Assembly: GCA_004173185.1 (NCBI GenBank)
Contig: SEFZ01000012.1
Coordinates: 1 to 64,000 of the forward strand
Direction of reading: 5' to 3'
DNA: 64,000 nucleotides
From: Sphingomonadales bacterium
GTDB lineage: Bacteria > Pseudomonadota > Alphaproteobacteria > Sphingomonadales > Sphingomonadaceae
Position 1 is the stretch's first letter. Each line of letters starts with the position of its first letter. The notes beneath the pieces were generated by a model that did not search any database, had not been told where the DNA came from, and worked only from the letters and a program-made list of their open reading frames with translations. This document shows positions 1-6,592 of the stretch, one piece after another. A program made the translations under genes and the position numbers.

Positions 1-1
1 T

Positions 2-307
2 GCCCTCGGCTCTCCCGCCATCCGCGACCGGCTGGTCGACGCGATGCAAACGATGATCGCTGCCTGCGATCCTGCCCGCCAGCGCCGGGCGCCGCTGCCC
101 CAACCCCAGATCACACCCCGGCCCCAGACCGCGCCCCAGCCCACAAGGGCCGAGCCTCCCAAGACCGGCTTCTACTGGGTCGATCGCAACACCGAATGGT
201 GCAGTTCGCATAGCATCAAGGGCCTGAACCTCTTCCCCGGCGCGCACGCAACGCTCCAGCGCAGCGCGCGCGGATCGGACAACAGCAACCGCCTCGTTTT
301 GTCGTAA
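2..307 (+). CDS. hypothetical protein, 5'-truncated; upstream half of an interrupted frame
   Basis: The frame is open from the window edge to a TAA at 305-307, so the real start may lie outside; an internal ATG is at 44. The visible part has a Pro-rich stretch (about codons 30-55) followed by a segment starting FYWVDRNTEW. No family is recognised. The same frame continues after the stop, with the same GC-rich third positions, to 673. This suggests one gene broken by a nonsense codon, although two adjacent genes remain possible. It converges on the methyltransferase gene. Confidence 0.45.
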   Translation, partial: ALGSPAIRDRLVDAMQTMIAACDPARQRRAPLPQPQITPRPQTAPQPTRAEPPKTGFYWVDRNTEWCSSHSIKGLNLFPGAHATLQRSARGSDNSNRLVLS

Positions 308-361
308 CCGCTCCAGAGCGCCGGCGGCAAGTCGCTCGCCAGCACGCCGCCCAAGGGCGCG

Positions 362-673
362 ATGACTGCCCGGATCATCGTCCAGACCCCCACCGGCACC
401 GGCCAGGCGCGCACGGCAACGCTCACCTTCGATGACCGCCCCGCCGGCGTCGTGCTCGATATGCCAGACAGCCGCTACAGCACGGCAAACAGCCGCGACA
501 TCTTCCTGCCCGCCGATTTCCTCGATCGCCTGGCCTATGTCTCGTCGATGACGCTCACGCTCAAGGCCGCCAATGGCGACGTGCTAAATCGCTACATTTT
601 CGACGTCGCCGATGCCCGCGAGGTCCGCCCCGAACTCATCAGCGCCAATTGGAGCTGCGTCTCCGCCCGTTAG
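362..673 (+). CDS. hypothetical protein; downstream half of the interrupted frame
   Basis: A 103-residue frame in the same phase as the piece ending at 307. If independent, it starts at ATG 362 behind a weak AAGGGC. If part of one gene, it is the C-terminal half, since codons 308-361 are also open and coding-like. The sequence looks like a mixed beta fold (LTFDDRPAGVVLDMP, MTLTLKAANGD) but I do not recognise a domain. Its TAG at 671-673 overlaps the TAA of the opposite-strand methyltransferase, a tight convergent arrangement. Confidence 0.5.
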   Translation: MTARIIVQTPTGTGQARTATLTFDDRPAGVVLDMPDSRYSTANSRDIFLPADFLDRLAYVSSMTLTLKAANGDVLNRYIFDVADAREVRPELISANWSCVSAR

Positions 674-1341
674 CGCTTGGTGCCAAACCAGATCACGTGG
701 CGCGGCCCCTTGCCGTTCGAACGCGCGCGCACCGCGACTTCCTGCACCGTATAGCCCGCATCGCCAAAGCGCCGCTTGAACCGCTCATCGGGTGCCGCAG
801 ACCAGATCGCGAGGATCCCGCCCGGCCGCAGCGCTGTCCGCGCCTGCGAAAGCCCGCGATCCGAATAGAGCCCGTCATTGCCCGGCCGCGTCAGCCCGTC
901 CGGGCCATTGTCCACGTCGAGCATGATCGCATCATAGCCGCCCGGGCTCTCGCGGATCACCCGGCCAACATCGTCGATCACCACGTCCACGCGGCGATCG
1001 TCCATGCATCCCGCGGTCAATTCCGCCATCGGCCCCTGCGCCCATTCGATGATCTTGGGCACCAGTTCGGCTACCGTGATCATCCCGTCGCTCTTCAGCA
1101 TCGGCAGCGCCGCGCGCAGCGTAAAGCCCATGCCATATCCGCCGATCAGCAGCCGCATCGCCGGCCGCGCGCCCAGCCGCTCGATCGTCATCGTCGCAAG
1201 CGCTTCTTCCGAACCGCTCATCCGGCTGTTCATCAGTTCGTTGCGATCGAGCACGATCATATGGTCCGCGCCACGGCGGAAAAGCCGCAGCGGCTCCCCG
1301 CCCGGCACGTCGGCGGTGTCGATCAATTCGCGTGGTGTCAT
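670..1341 (-). CDS. spermidine synthase-like class I methyltransferase
   Basis: About 223 residues. The glycine-rich AdoMet/decarboxy-AdoMet loop LLIGGYGMGFTLRAAL (about residues 65-80) is followed by an acidic residue in TVAELVPKIIEW and by the later DAIMLDVDNGPDGL, the Rossmann-type pattern of the spermidine synthase/methyltransferase superfamily. The protein is shorter than a true SpeE (about 280) and lacks the N-terminal beta domain, so I call only the superfamily. ATG 1341 is preferred to the upstream start at 1377, which would overlap the terminase gene. It lies 10 bp downstream of the large terminase gene on the same strand and could be cotranscribed with it. Substrate unknown. Confidence 0.7.
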   Translation of the reverse strand: MTPRELIDTADVPGGEPLRLFRRGADHMIVLDRNELMNSRMSGSEEALATMTIERLGARPAMRLLIGGYGMGFTLRAALPMLKSDGMITVAELVPKIIEWAQGPMAELTAGCMDDRRVDVVIDDVGRVIRESPGGYDAIMLDVDNGPDGLTRPGNDGLYSDRGLSQARTALRPGGILAIWSAAPDERFKRRFGDAGYTVQEVAVRARSNGKGPRHVIWFGTKR

Positions 1342-1351
1342 GGCAATGCCC

Positions 1352-2683
1352 TTACAGCCCCGTGACGCGCGCCGCACCCCTTCTTCGCAGCATCAGCGCA
1401 CTCAGCGCCCAAACCAGTGCATCCGCCCGGTCCGGCGAACGCCCCGGCCCTTCATATCCACCGCCCGCCTGCAGCCCGCAAAGCTCGTCCTCCAGCGCCG
1501 GAAACGCCCCCGCGTGCCAGATCTTGCCGCTCTCATACAATGTCGAGATCGGCTCCGCCCGCGCGCTCTTCCCCCGGCTGGCATGCACCAGACGCACCGG
1601 CATCACTGCATCCGCCGCGCGCAACACGCTCTCGACCATCAAGCCGCCCTGGTTCTTTTCAGCCACGACCAGCTCGGCCGCGTGTCGCTCCGCGCACGCC
1701 GCCACCGCCCGCGCCCAGCCCTCGGGCGGCAGGCCGTGTACGCTCGCATCCTCGAGTACATAGCCAAAGCCATCCGCGCCCAGCCCCACGGCCACGATGC
1801 CGCACGCATCGCCGCCATCAGGACGGGTCGTCCCCGCCGGCGGATCGACCCCGATCACCACGCGCACCAGTTCGGGCACCAACCGCGCGCGCTGCCGCTC
1901 GACCAGCGCGCGCGACCAGAGCGCGCCGGCGACTTCCTCGATCAGCTCGCCTTCCAGCTCCTGGCGCCCGTGCAGCGTCCCGCCATATTCCGCCACCATC
2001 GCCGCGACGAAGCTGTCCGGCAGGTGCGGATTGTCCCGCGTCCGGCCCAAAGTCTCGACCATGCTCGGCAATGCCAATATCCGGCGCATCAGCCGCGTCG
2101 GGCGCGGCGTGGTGGTGACCAATATCCGTGGCTGATCGCCCAGCCGCATTGTCATCACCAGATTGTCCCACGTCGCATCGCCGTTCCGCCATTTGGCAAG
2201 CTCGTCACACCATGCGGCGTGATGCTCCGGTCCCCGCAGCCGCTCGGGCGCTTCCGCCGAATAGACGCTGGCAATTGCGCCATTGGGCCAATGTACTTCG
2301 CGCGAGGCCCGATGCCACACCGGTCGCTCGTCCTCGCGCGCCACGCTGACCACCCCGCTCGGCCCTTCGATCATCACCTGCCGGACGTCGTCGGCATTGG
2401 CGCCGATCAGCGCAATGCGCGCATCGGTGACGGTACGCGCCACTTCGCACACCCATTCCGCGCCCGCGCGGGTCTTGCCGAATCCGCGGCCCGCGCGGAT
2501 CAGCCACACGCGCCAATCGCCGGGCGGCATGATCTGCCCGGCATGTGCCCATGCCTGCCACCGCGCGATGAACTCGCGCCGCATCGCGCGGTTCATCGCG
2601 CGTACCGCCACCAGCCGCTCGTCCTCGGGAAGCGCCAGCAGCCGGTCGATCAGCGCGTCGGCGGATGCCTGCGCCCTGCTCAC
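1352..2683 (-). CDS. large terminase subunit, gene-transfer-agent type
   Basis: A 443-residue DNA-packaging motor: an ATPase that pumps DNA into a prohead plus a nuclease that cuts headful lengths. Walker A is RAGRGFGKT (residues 63-71) and Walker B HAAWCDEL (155-162). The C-terminal RNase H-like nuclease shows VIGVDPPAG, VVAEKNQGG and a final DRADALVWAL. This layout matches the short terminases of alphaproteobacterial gene transfer agents (g2 family). GTG at 2683 is chosen because it overlaps the TGA of the upstream small-subunit gene (GTGA), indicating translational coupling; the open frame to 2890 is out of context. No portal or capsid gene follows. Confidence 0.85.
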   Translation of the reverse strand: MSRAQASADALIDRLLALPEDERLVAVRAMNRAMRREFIARWQAWAHAGQIMPPGDWRVWLIRAGRGFGKTRAGAEWVCEVARTVTDARIALIGANADDVRQVMIEGPSGVVSVAREDERPVWHRASREVHWPNGAIASVYSAEAPERLRGPEHHAAWCDELAKWRNGDATWDNLVMTMRLGDQPRILVTTTPRPTRLMRRILALPSMVETLGRTRDNPHLPDSFVAAMVAEYGGTLHGRQELEGELIEEVAGALWSRALVERQRARLVPELVRVVIGVDPPAGTTRPDGGDACGIVAVGLGADGFGYVLEDASVHGLPPEGWARAVAACAERHAAELVVAEKNQGGLMVESVLRAADAVMPVRLVHASRGKSARAEPISTLYESGKIWHAGAFPALEDELCGLQAGGGYEGPGRSPDRADALVWALSALMLRRRGAARVTGL

Positions 2684-3183
2684 GATTCCTGCGCCTCGGC
2701 CAGCGCACGCGCCCGCCGCGCCTCGATCACCGCCAGCTTCTTCATGAGCACCGCGTCGGTCTCGTCCGCCGTCGCGAACTGCCGCTTCGGCCCGCCGCGC
2801 TTGGGTTTGCCCTCGGCATTGCGGTGCGCCTGCAACAGCCGCAGCGCCAGATCGACCTGGATCGGGCCCGATCGCATCTCCACGCCGCAATTGAGCACAT
2901 CGCCATCGTCGCCCGACAGCGCATGCCCCACCAGCAGGGTCTCGAGCATCTCATAGCCGAGCGCCAGCGCCTCGCCCCACGCATCGGCAAACTTCGCATC
3001 GCGCCGCCGCAATACATAGACCGATCCCGGATCGACCCCGATATATTCGGCCGAGGCCTGTACGTTGCAGGTCGCGGCCAGATGATCGAGAAAGCTCGCG
3101 CGCATCTTTGCGGTCCACCGCACCCATTTGCGCCCGGTAAAAGCGCTATAGCCATCGGTAGTCACCGCCCGATGCGTCCCCAT
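2680..3183 (-). CDS. putative small terminase subunit / GTA g1-like protein
   Basis: A 167-residue protein directly upstream of, and overlapping, the large terminase gene. Residues about 10-75 look like a helix-turn-helix DNA-binding region (WTAKMRASFLDHL, then CNVQASAEYIGVDPGSVYVLRRR) resembling terminase small subunits, which recognise DNA and hand it to the motor. The C-terminal half contains basic linkers (KPKRGGPKR) and a helical tail. Start ATG 3183 has GGGGAGA seven bases upstream, better than the longer frame to 3225. The role is inferred from the HTH-like region, size and position; family membership was not tested. Confidence 0.65.
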   Translation of the reverse strand: MGTHRAVTTDGYSAFTGRKWVRWTAKMRASFLDHLAATCNVQASAEYIGVDPGSVYVLRRRDAKFADAWGEALALGYEMLETLLVGHALSGDDGDVLNCGVEMRSGPIQVDLALRLLQAHRNAEGKPKRGGPKRQFATADETDAVLMKKLAVIEARRARALAEAQES

Positions 3184-3288
3184 CCCGTCTCTCCCCGATT
3201 CCCAAACGCAAGCGGGCCGGATCACCCGATGGTGTTCCAGCCCGTTCCAGAGACCCGCAGGCCCCGACTCGCAATTCTTCAGCGTGCC

Positions 3289-3320
3289 TATCTAGTGCCA
3301 GATAAGCGTGACGATGTCAA
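3289..3320 (-). promoter_or_regulatory. candidate promoter with palindrome upstream of the terminase pair
   Basis: On the minus strand a perfect TTGACA (3320-3315) is followed by a degenerate -10 region (ACTAGA/TAGATA, spacing 18-20). The inverted repeat TATCT-N6-AGATA (3289-3304) covers the would-be -10, so a repressor could block it. About 100 bp of leader separates it from the small terminase ATG. The -35 is clear; the spacing is not ideal. Confidence 0.35.
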
Positions 3321-3339
3321 GTGAATTGCACCTATTTGG

Positions 3340-3726
3340 TTATTTGTTGCTTTTTGCGTTTGGCGGACGGGCGAGCGTGATCTTTCCCTTTTTCTCCAGT
3401 CGATCCGCAAGGTTTCGCCGGGAAACAGTAGCAGGGTCGACAACGACGATGAGCGGGGAGGTCCGCTGATAGTCTAGCGTCGGCCGGGTATTCTCTCCGG
3501 GCGTCCCGCCCCCCGTTGTCCCCCCGGAGCCCGTTCGGGTTCCGCCAAACGAAATCGGTATGCAGTTGCACCCAATCTCCCGGATCATACTGCAAATCTG
3601 CCGGTCATTGGATCGCGCAGCGCATTGATCTTGCGGGCTCCAGGCGAAATGCGCGGGCGGCGGCGTTGCCGAGCAAGCGAAAAGCAGGGCGCCCGCTCCA
3701 CATGTGATTTTCGCGATGCCGCTCAT
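3340..3726 (-). CDS. putative lipoprotein of unknown function
   Basis: 128 residues. A hydrophobic N-terminus ends in a plausible lipobox (LFAC, Cys18), so the protein is probably exported and lipidated. The mature part has several Cys residues (QDQC, QICSM, GCNC), a Gly/Thr-rich linker (about residues 65-80) and a basic C-terminus. Start ATG 3726 overlaps the TGA of the upstream membrane-protein gene as ATGA, which indicates translational coupling and favours this frame over an overlapping alternative at 3332-3595. No family recognised. It is the last gene of a two-gene leftward unit. Confidence 0.55.
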   Translation of the reverse strand: MSGIAKITCGAGALLFACSATPPPAHFAWSPQDQCAARSNDRQICSMIREIGCNCIPISFGGTRTGSGGTTGGGTPGENTRPTLDYQRTSPLIVVVDPATVSRRNLADRLEKKGKITLARPPNAKSNK

Positions 3727-4358
3727 TTCTTCACGCGCGCATGGAGTTGTTCGAAGGTCTGATAAAAGCATTGTTCGGCGGCACTGCCGCCCAGCTTGGC
3801 GCAACTGGCGCGGGTATCCGCCAATTCGGCATAGGCCTGCAAATAGCCGCCTGCTGCGTCGCCGTTCGCCGTAAACTGCGGCACCTGTACGGTCTTATAT
3901 TCGTTGCGCAGCACGCCTCCCGCGGTCGCCATCGCTGCGCCGATCACAAAGACCAATGCGCCGGTCGATCCGGTCTTGAAGTCGAAGGTCAGCCCCGTCC
4001 CGCCCATCGCTGCCGATCCGCCGCCATCGTTGATCCCCAGCATGACGAACATCAATCCCATGCTGGAGACGGCGAAGCCGATCTGCATGACCACGACTTT
4101 CATTACCTGCTTGTTGACCATCACGACCTGATTGGCGCGCTCGGCAGACATCATCGAGAATAGCGCGAAGTCGTTGGCGCTGCGCAGTTCGGCGCGCGCC
4201 TTGGCGATTTGCTCGGCCGGCGTATCCTTGGCGATCGCCCGGCTGACCGCATCGTTCAGGCCCGACAAGCCCGTATAGGCCTGGATCAGCAGGACGATCG
4301 GAACAAGCACACCAAACACCAGTATCGCTGCGGATCGCACGAATAATTTGGTCTGCAT
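3723..4358 (-). CDS. multi-pass membrane protein of unknown function
   Basis: 211 residues with three predicted membrane segments: about residues 5-27, 83-105 and 126-145. The stretch between the first two has a charged helical character (AKDTPAEQIAKARAELR). The C-terminal 60 residues are soluble, with two cysteines that could pair. ATG 4358 is preferred because a GGGGGGA ribosome-binding site lies just upstream; five extra codons are possible. It overlaps the downstream lipoprotein gene by ATGA, suggesting the two products act together at the envelope. No domain recognised. Confidence 0.65.
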   Translation of the reverse strand: MQTKLFVRSAAILVFGVLVPIVLLIQAYTGLSGLNDAVSRAIAKDTPAEQIAKARAELRSANDFALFSMMSAERANQVVMVNKQVMKVVVMQIGFAVSSMGLMFVMLGINDGGGSAAMGGTGLTFDFKTGSTGALVFVIGAAMATAGGVLRNEYKTVQVPQFTANGDAAGGYLQAYAELADTRASCAKLGGSAAEQCFYQTFEQLHARVKK

Positions 4359-4575
4359 GGCGAGTCCCCCCAAACCCGCAGCCTAATTGCCTCCGTTTGC
4401 TCATTCAATAATGTGAATATATCCGCTTCGGACGAATGGTCGGTCGCCATCCGGTGCGCGGAAGCGGTGTACCCGTTTTGGTTGTAGGGAAAATCCGTCG
4501 CAATTCCCTGAAAACCTGTCAGATAAGCGCCAGGGGGGCGCTTGATCCCGAGCGCACCGCATGGGGAAGAAATTC

Positions 4576-4935
4576 ATGAAGTCGCTATTCGCAACCGCAG
4601 CTTTGCTGTTTGCCGCCACCACCGCTCCGGCACTCGCCAGCGACGAGACGCTGCACGTCATCAACAAGACCGGCTATACGATCAATGAGATCTATATCGC
4701 GCCGAACAGCACGACGAACTGGGAAGAAGATATCATGGGCGAAGACGCGCTCGTGACCGACACTTCGGTCGATATCGATTTCAGCCGCTCGGAAGATACC
4801 TGCAAATGGGATCTGAAGGCCGTCTATGACGATGGCACCACCGCCGTCTGGTACAATATCGATCTCTGCAAGATCTCGTCGATCACGATGTTCTATAACG
4901 CGGATACCGACAAGACTTCGGCGCGCTACGAATAA
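4576..4935 (+). CDS. small secreted protein of unknown function
   Basis: 119 residues with a classic signal peptide: Lys, a hydrophobic core about residues 3-15, and cleavage after ALA, leaving a mature protein of about 100 residues rich in Asp, Thr and Tyr. The N-terminal mature region LHVINKTGYTINEIYIAP resembles small periplasmic beta-sandwich proteins, but I cannot name a family. Two cysteines (CKWDL, IDLCK) could form a disulphide. ATG 4576 is preferred to ATG 4561 because GGGGAAG sits about seven bases upstream of it. It is monocistronic and followed by a hairpin. Confidence 0.75.
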   Translation: MKSLFATAALLFAATTAPALASDETLHVINKTGYTINEIYIAPNSTTNWEEDIMGEDALVTDTSVDIDFSRSEDTCKWDLKAVYDDGTTAVWYNIDLCKISSITMFYNADTDKTSARYE

Positions 4936-4943
4936 TCCGGCTA

Positions 4944-4965
4944 GGGCCCGGTTTCGGCCGGGCCC
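4944..4965. terminator. GC hairpin between convergent genes
   Basis: Perfect 8-bp stem GGGCCCGG / CCGGGCCC with a TTTCGG loop, placed between the stops of the secreted protein gene (+) and the epimerase gene (-). There is no T tract, so termination here would be weak or Rho-assisted, and could serve both directions. Confidence 0.45.
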
Positions 4966-4987
4966 GCCATCCTGTCAGTAAGCGCGA

Positions 4988-5878
4988 TCAGGCGAGCACG
5001 CCGCTCCATGCGGCCACTTCGTCCGCGCGCTGGCGCGTCACGATCAGCCCGCTGCCGTCCGCGCCGATCTCGCCTTCCCATTCGAACGTGGCGTTGCCGG
5101 TGATCGTCACGTCGGCGCCGTCCTCGGGCGCACGGGCGCTGCCCCGCACCAGTCCGCCCTTGTTGAGCACCCGAACCTCGCGCTCCCAAGGTACGCGTCC
5201 GGTCAGCCCTGCGGCGAACACCGAAGCTGCCATCGCGCTTCCGCAGGCATTAGTCAGGCCCACGCCGCGCTCGAACGTCCGCACGAACAGATCGTCGCCC
5301 CGGGTCTCGACGAACGAGACATTCGCTCGCTCGGGCAGCAAAGGCGGCGCCGATTCGCACCATTCGCCCAGCGCGACCAGTTCGGCCTCCTCCACTGCAT
5401 CGACAAACGCGATCAGATGCGGATTGGGCATCGATACCGCGACAAACTCGCGCCCGCTCGGCAGTCCGCTCACTGGCCCGGTCGCGGCGATGCCGATCGC
5501 GGCGCGCGCCTGTGTCCGCACGCTGTACACGCCGGGCGCAATCGCGTCGGCGCGCGACACCTCGGCGCTGCTGGTCTTGAGCTTCACGCGCGCCGCATCG
5601 ATCCCCAGCGCTTCAAACCCGGCCCGCGCCACACACCGCAGCCCGTTCAAACAGGTCTCCGATTCCGAACCATCGGAATTCATCATGCGCATCCCGAATT
5701 CATGCGCATCATCCCCTTCGGTCAGGAGCAGAATTCCGTCGCCGCCCAGCGGTCCGGCCCGATCGGCGAGCACGCGGGCAATCGCCGACCACTCCGCATC
5801 GCTCAGTTCGAGCGCGCGTGCGTCGATCAGCGGGAAGTCGTTCCCCGATCCGTGGCATTTGGTGAAGGCGATCTGCAT
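4988..5878 (-). CDS. dapF: diaminopimelate epimerase family protein, variant active site
   Basis: 296 residues. DapF converts LL- to meso-diaminopimelate for lysine and peptidoglycan using two active-site cysteines. Both are present: Cys76 in SESETCLNGLRC and Cys212 in LTNACGSAMAAS, and the N-terminal KCHGSGNDF fits the family. The usual CGNG after the first Cys is CLNG here, and the usual CGSG/CGTG at the second is CGSA, so two substrate-anchoring glycines are changed. It may be a sphingomonad DapF variant or a paralogue with another substrate. ATG 5878 lies 2 bp after the stop of the GST gene, so the two are probably one operon. Confidence 0.75.
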   Translation of the reverse strand: MQIAFTKCHGSGNDFPLIDARALELSDAEWSAIARVLADRAGPLGGDGILLLTEGDDAHEFGMRMMNSDGSESETCLNGLRCVARAGFEALGIDAARVKLKTSSAEVSRADAIAPGVYSVRTQARAAIGIAATGPVSGLPSGREFVAVSMPNPHLIAFVDAVEEAELVALGEWCESAPPLLPERANVSFVETRGDDLFVRTFERGVGLTNACGSAMAASVFAAGLTGRVPWEREVRVLNKGGLVRGSARAPEDGADVTITGNATFEWEGEIGADGSGLIVTRQRADEVAAWSGVLA

Positions 5879-5880
5879 GG

Positions 5881-6543
5881 TCAGGCGGGTAGCAGTGGAC
5901 CTCCCATCGCTGCAACCACCGCCTGATCCTTGGCCAGAAGCCCCGCAAAGCTCGGCCGCGCAAGGATCGCCTCGGCCCAGGCGGTCAGGCGCGGATAGCG
6001 CTCCGGACAGGTCTTCACCCCGATGCACCCCAAGGTCGCGAGCGGGCTCGCCACCGCGATGTCGGCCAGCGTGATCCGGTCCTCGATCAGGAAGCCGCTA
6101 TCGGGGATCGCGCCCTCCAGATAGTCGAAGATCGGCGGGAGGAGATCGCGTTCGGCGGCGTCGGCGGCGGCAAAGTCCGCTTCCATCTTGAGCACGCGTG
6201 GGCGGACGAAGCGATTGCCGAAGATTGCGCCGCTGGCAGCCATCATCAGCGTATCCGCCAGTTCATCGTACCAGATGGTGCGCGCACGGGCGCGGGGCTC
6301 TTCGGGGATCAGATTGGGGTTCGGGAATTTGGCTTCGAGATAGGTGACGATCGCAGTCGAATCGGAGATCAGGAAGTCGCCGTCCTTGAAGCCCGGCATC
6401 TTGCGAAACGGGCTCGCCGCCTCGAAGTCCGGCCCGCCGCGCCCCATGCCACCGGCCTGCAGCTCAAGCTCCAGCCCCTTCTCGGCACCAAACGCCATGG
6501 TCTTTCTGACGTATGGCGACAATGTTGCCCCAAAAACGATCAC
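5881..6543 (-). CDS. glutathione S-transferase family protein
   Basis: 220 residues. The N-terminal thioredoxin-like domain begins VIVFGATLSPYVRKT, where the Ser/Tyr region would activate glutathione; FRKMPGFKDGDFLISDSTAIVTYLEAKF contains the cis-Pro and the Glu/Ser that bind the gamma-glutamyl group. The C-terminal half is the all-helical domain ending in DRITLADIAVASPL, the conserved N-capping motif of GSTs. The start is GTG 6543 with a strong GAGGAGAGG upstream; the longer open frame is discarded. Substrate unknown. The gene is divergent from the DUF2339 gene, 49 bp away. Confidence 0.85.
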   Translation of the reverse strand: MIVFGATLSPYVRKTMAFGAEKGLELELQAGGMGRGGPDFEAASPFRKMPGFKDGDFLISDSTAIVTYLEAKFPNPNLIPEEPRARARTIWYDELADTLMMAASGAIFGNRFVRPRVLKMEADFAAADAAERDLLPPIFDYLEGAIPDSGFLIEDRITLADIAVASPLATLGCIGVKTCPERYPRLTAWAEAILARPSFAGLLAKDQAVVAAMGGPLLPA

Positions 6544-6592
6544 TTGACCTCTCCTCTTCGAAACGGCGCACCGCTGTGCAACAAGGTGCGCA

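Noticed and set aside
1004..2956. 650-codon open frame on the + strand
   Set aside because: Shadow of the terminase and methyltransferase genes; codon use and His/Arg-rich composition are those of an antisense frame in GC-rich DNA.
3332..3595. Alternative 87-codon frame on the - strand
   Set aside because: The overlapping frame has a lipoprotein signal and an ATGA coupled start; this one has neither.
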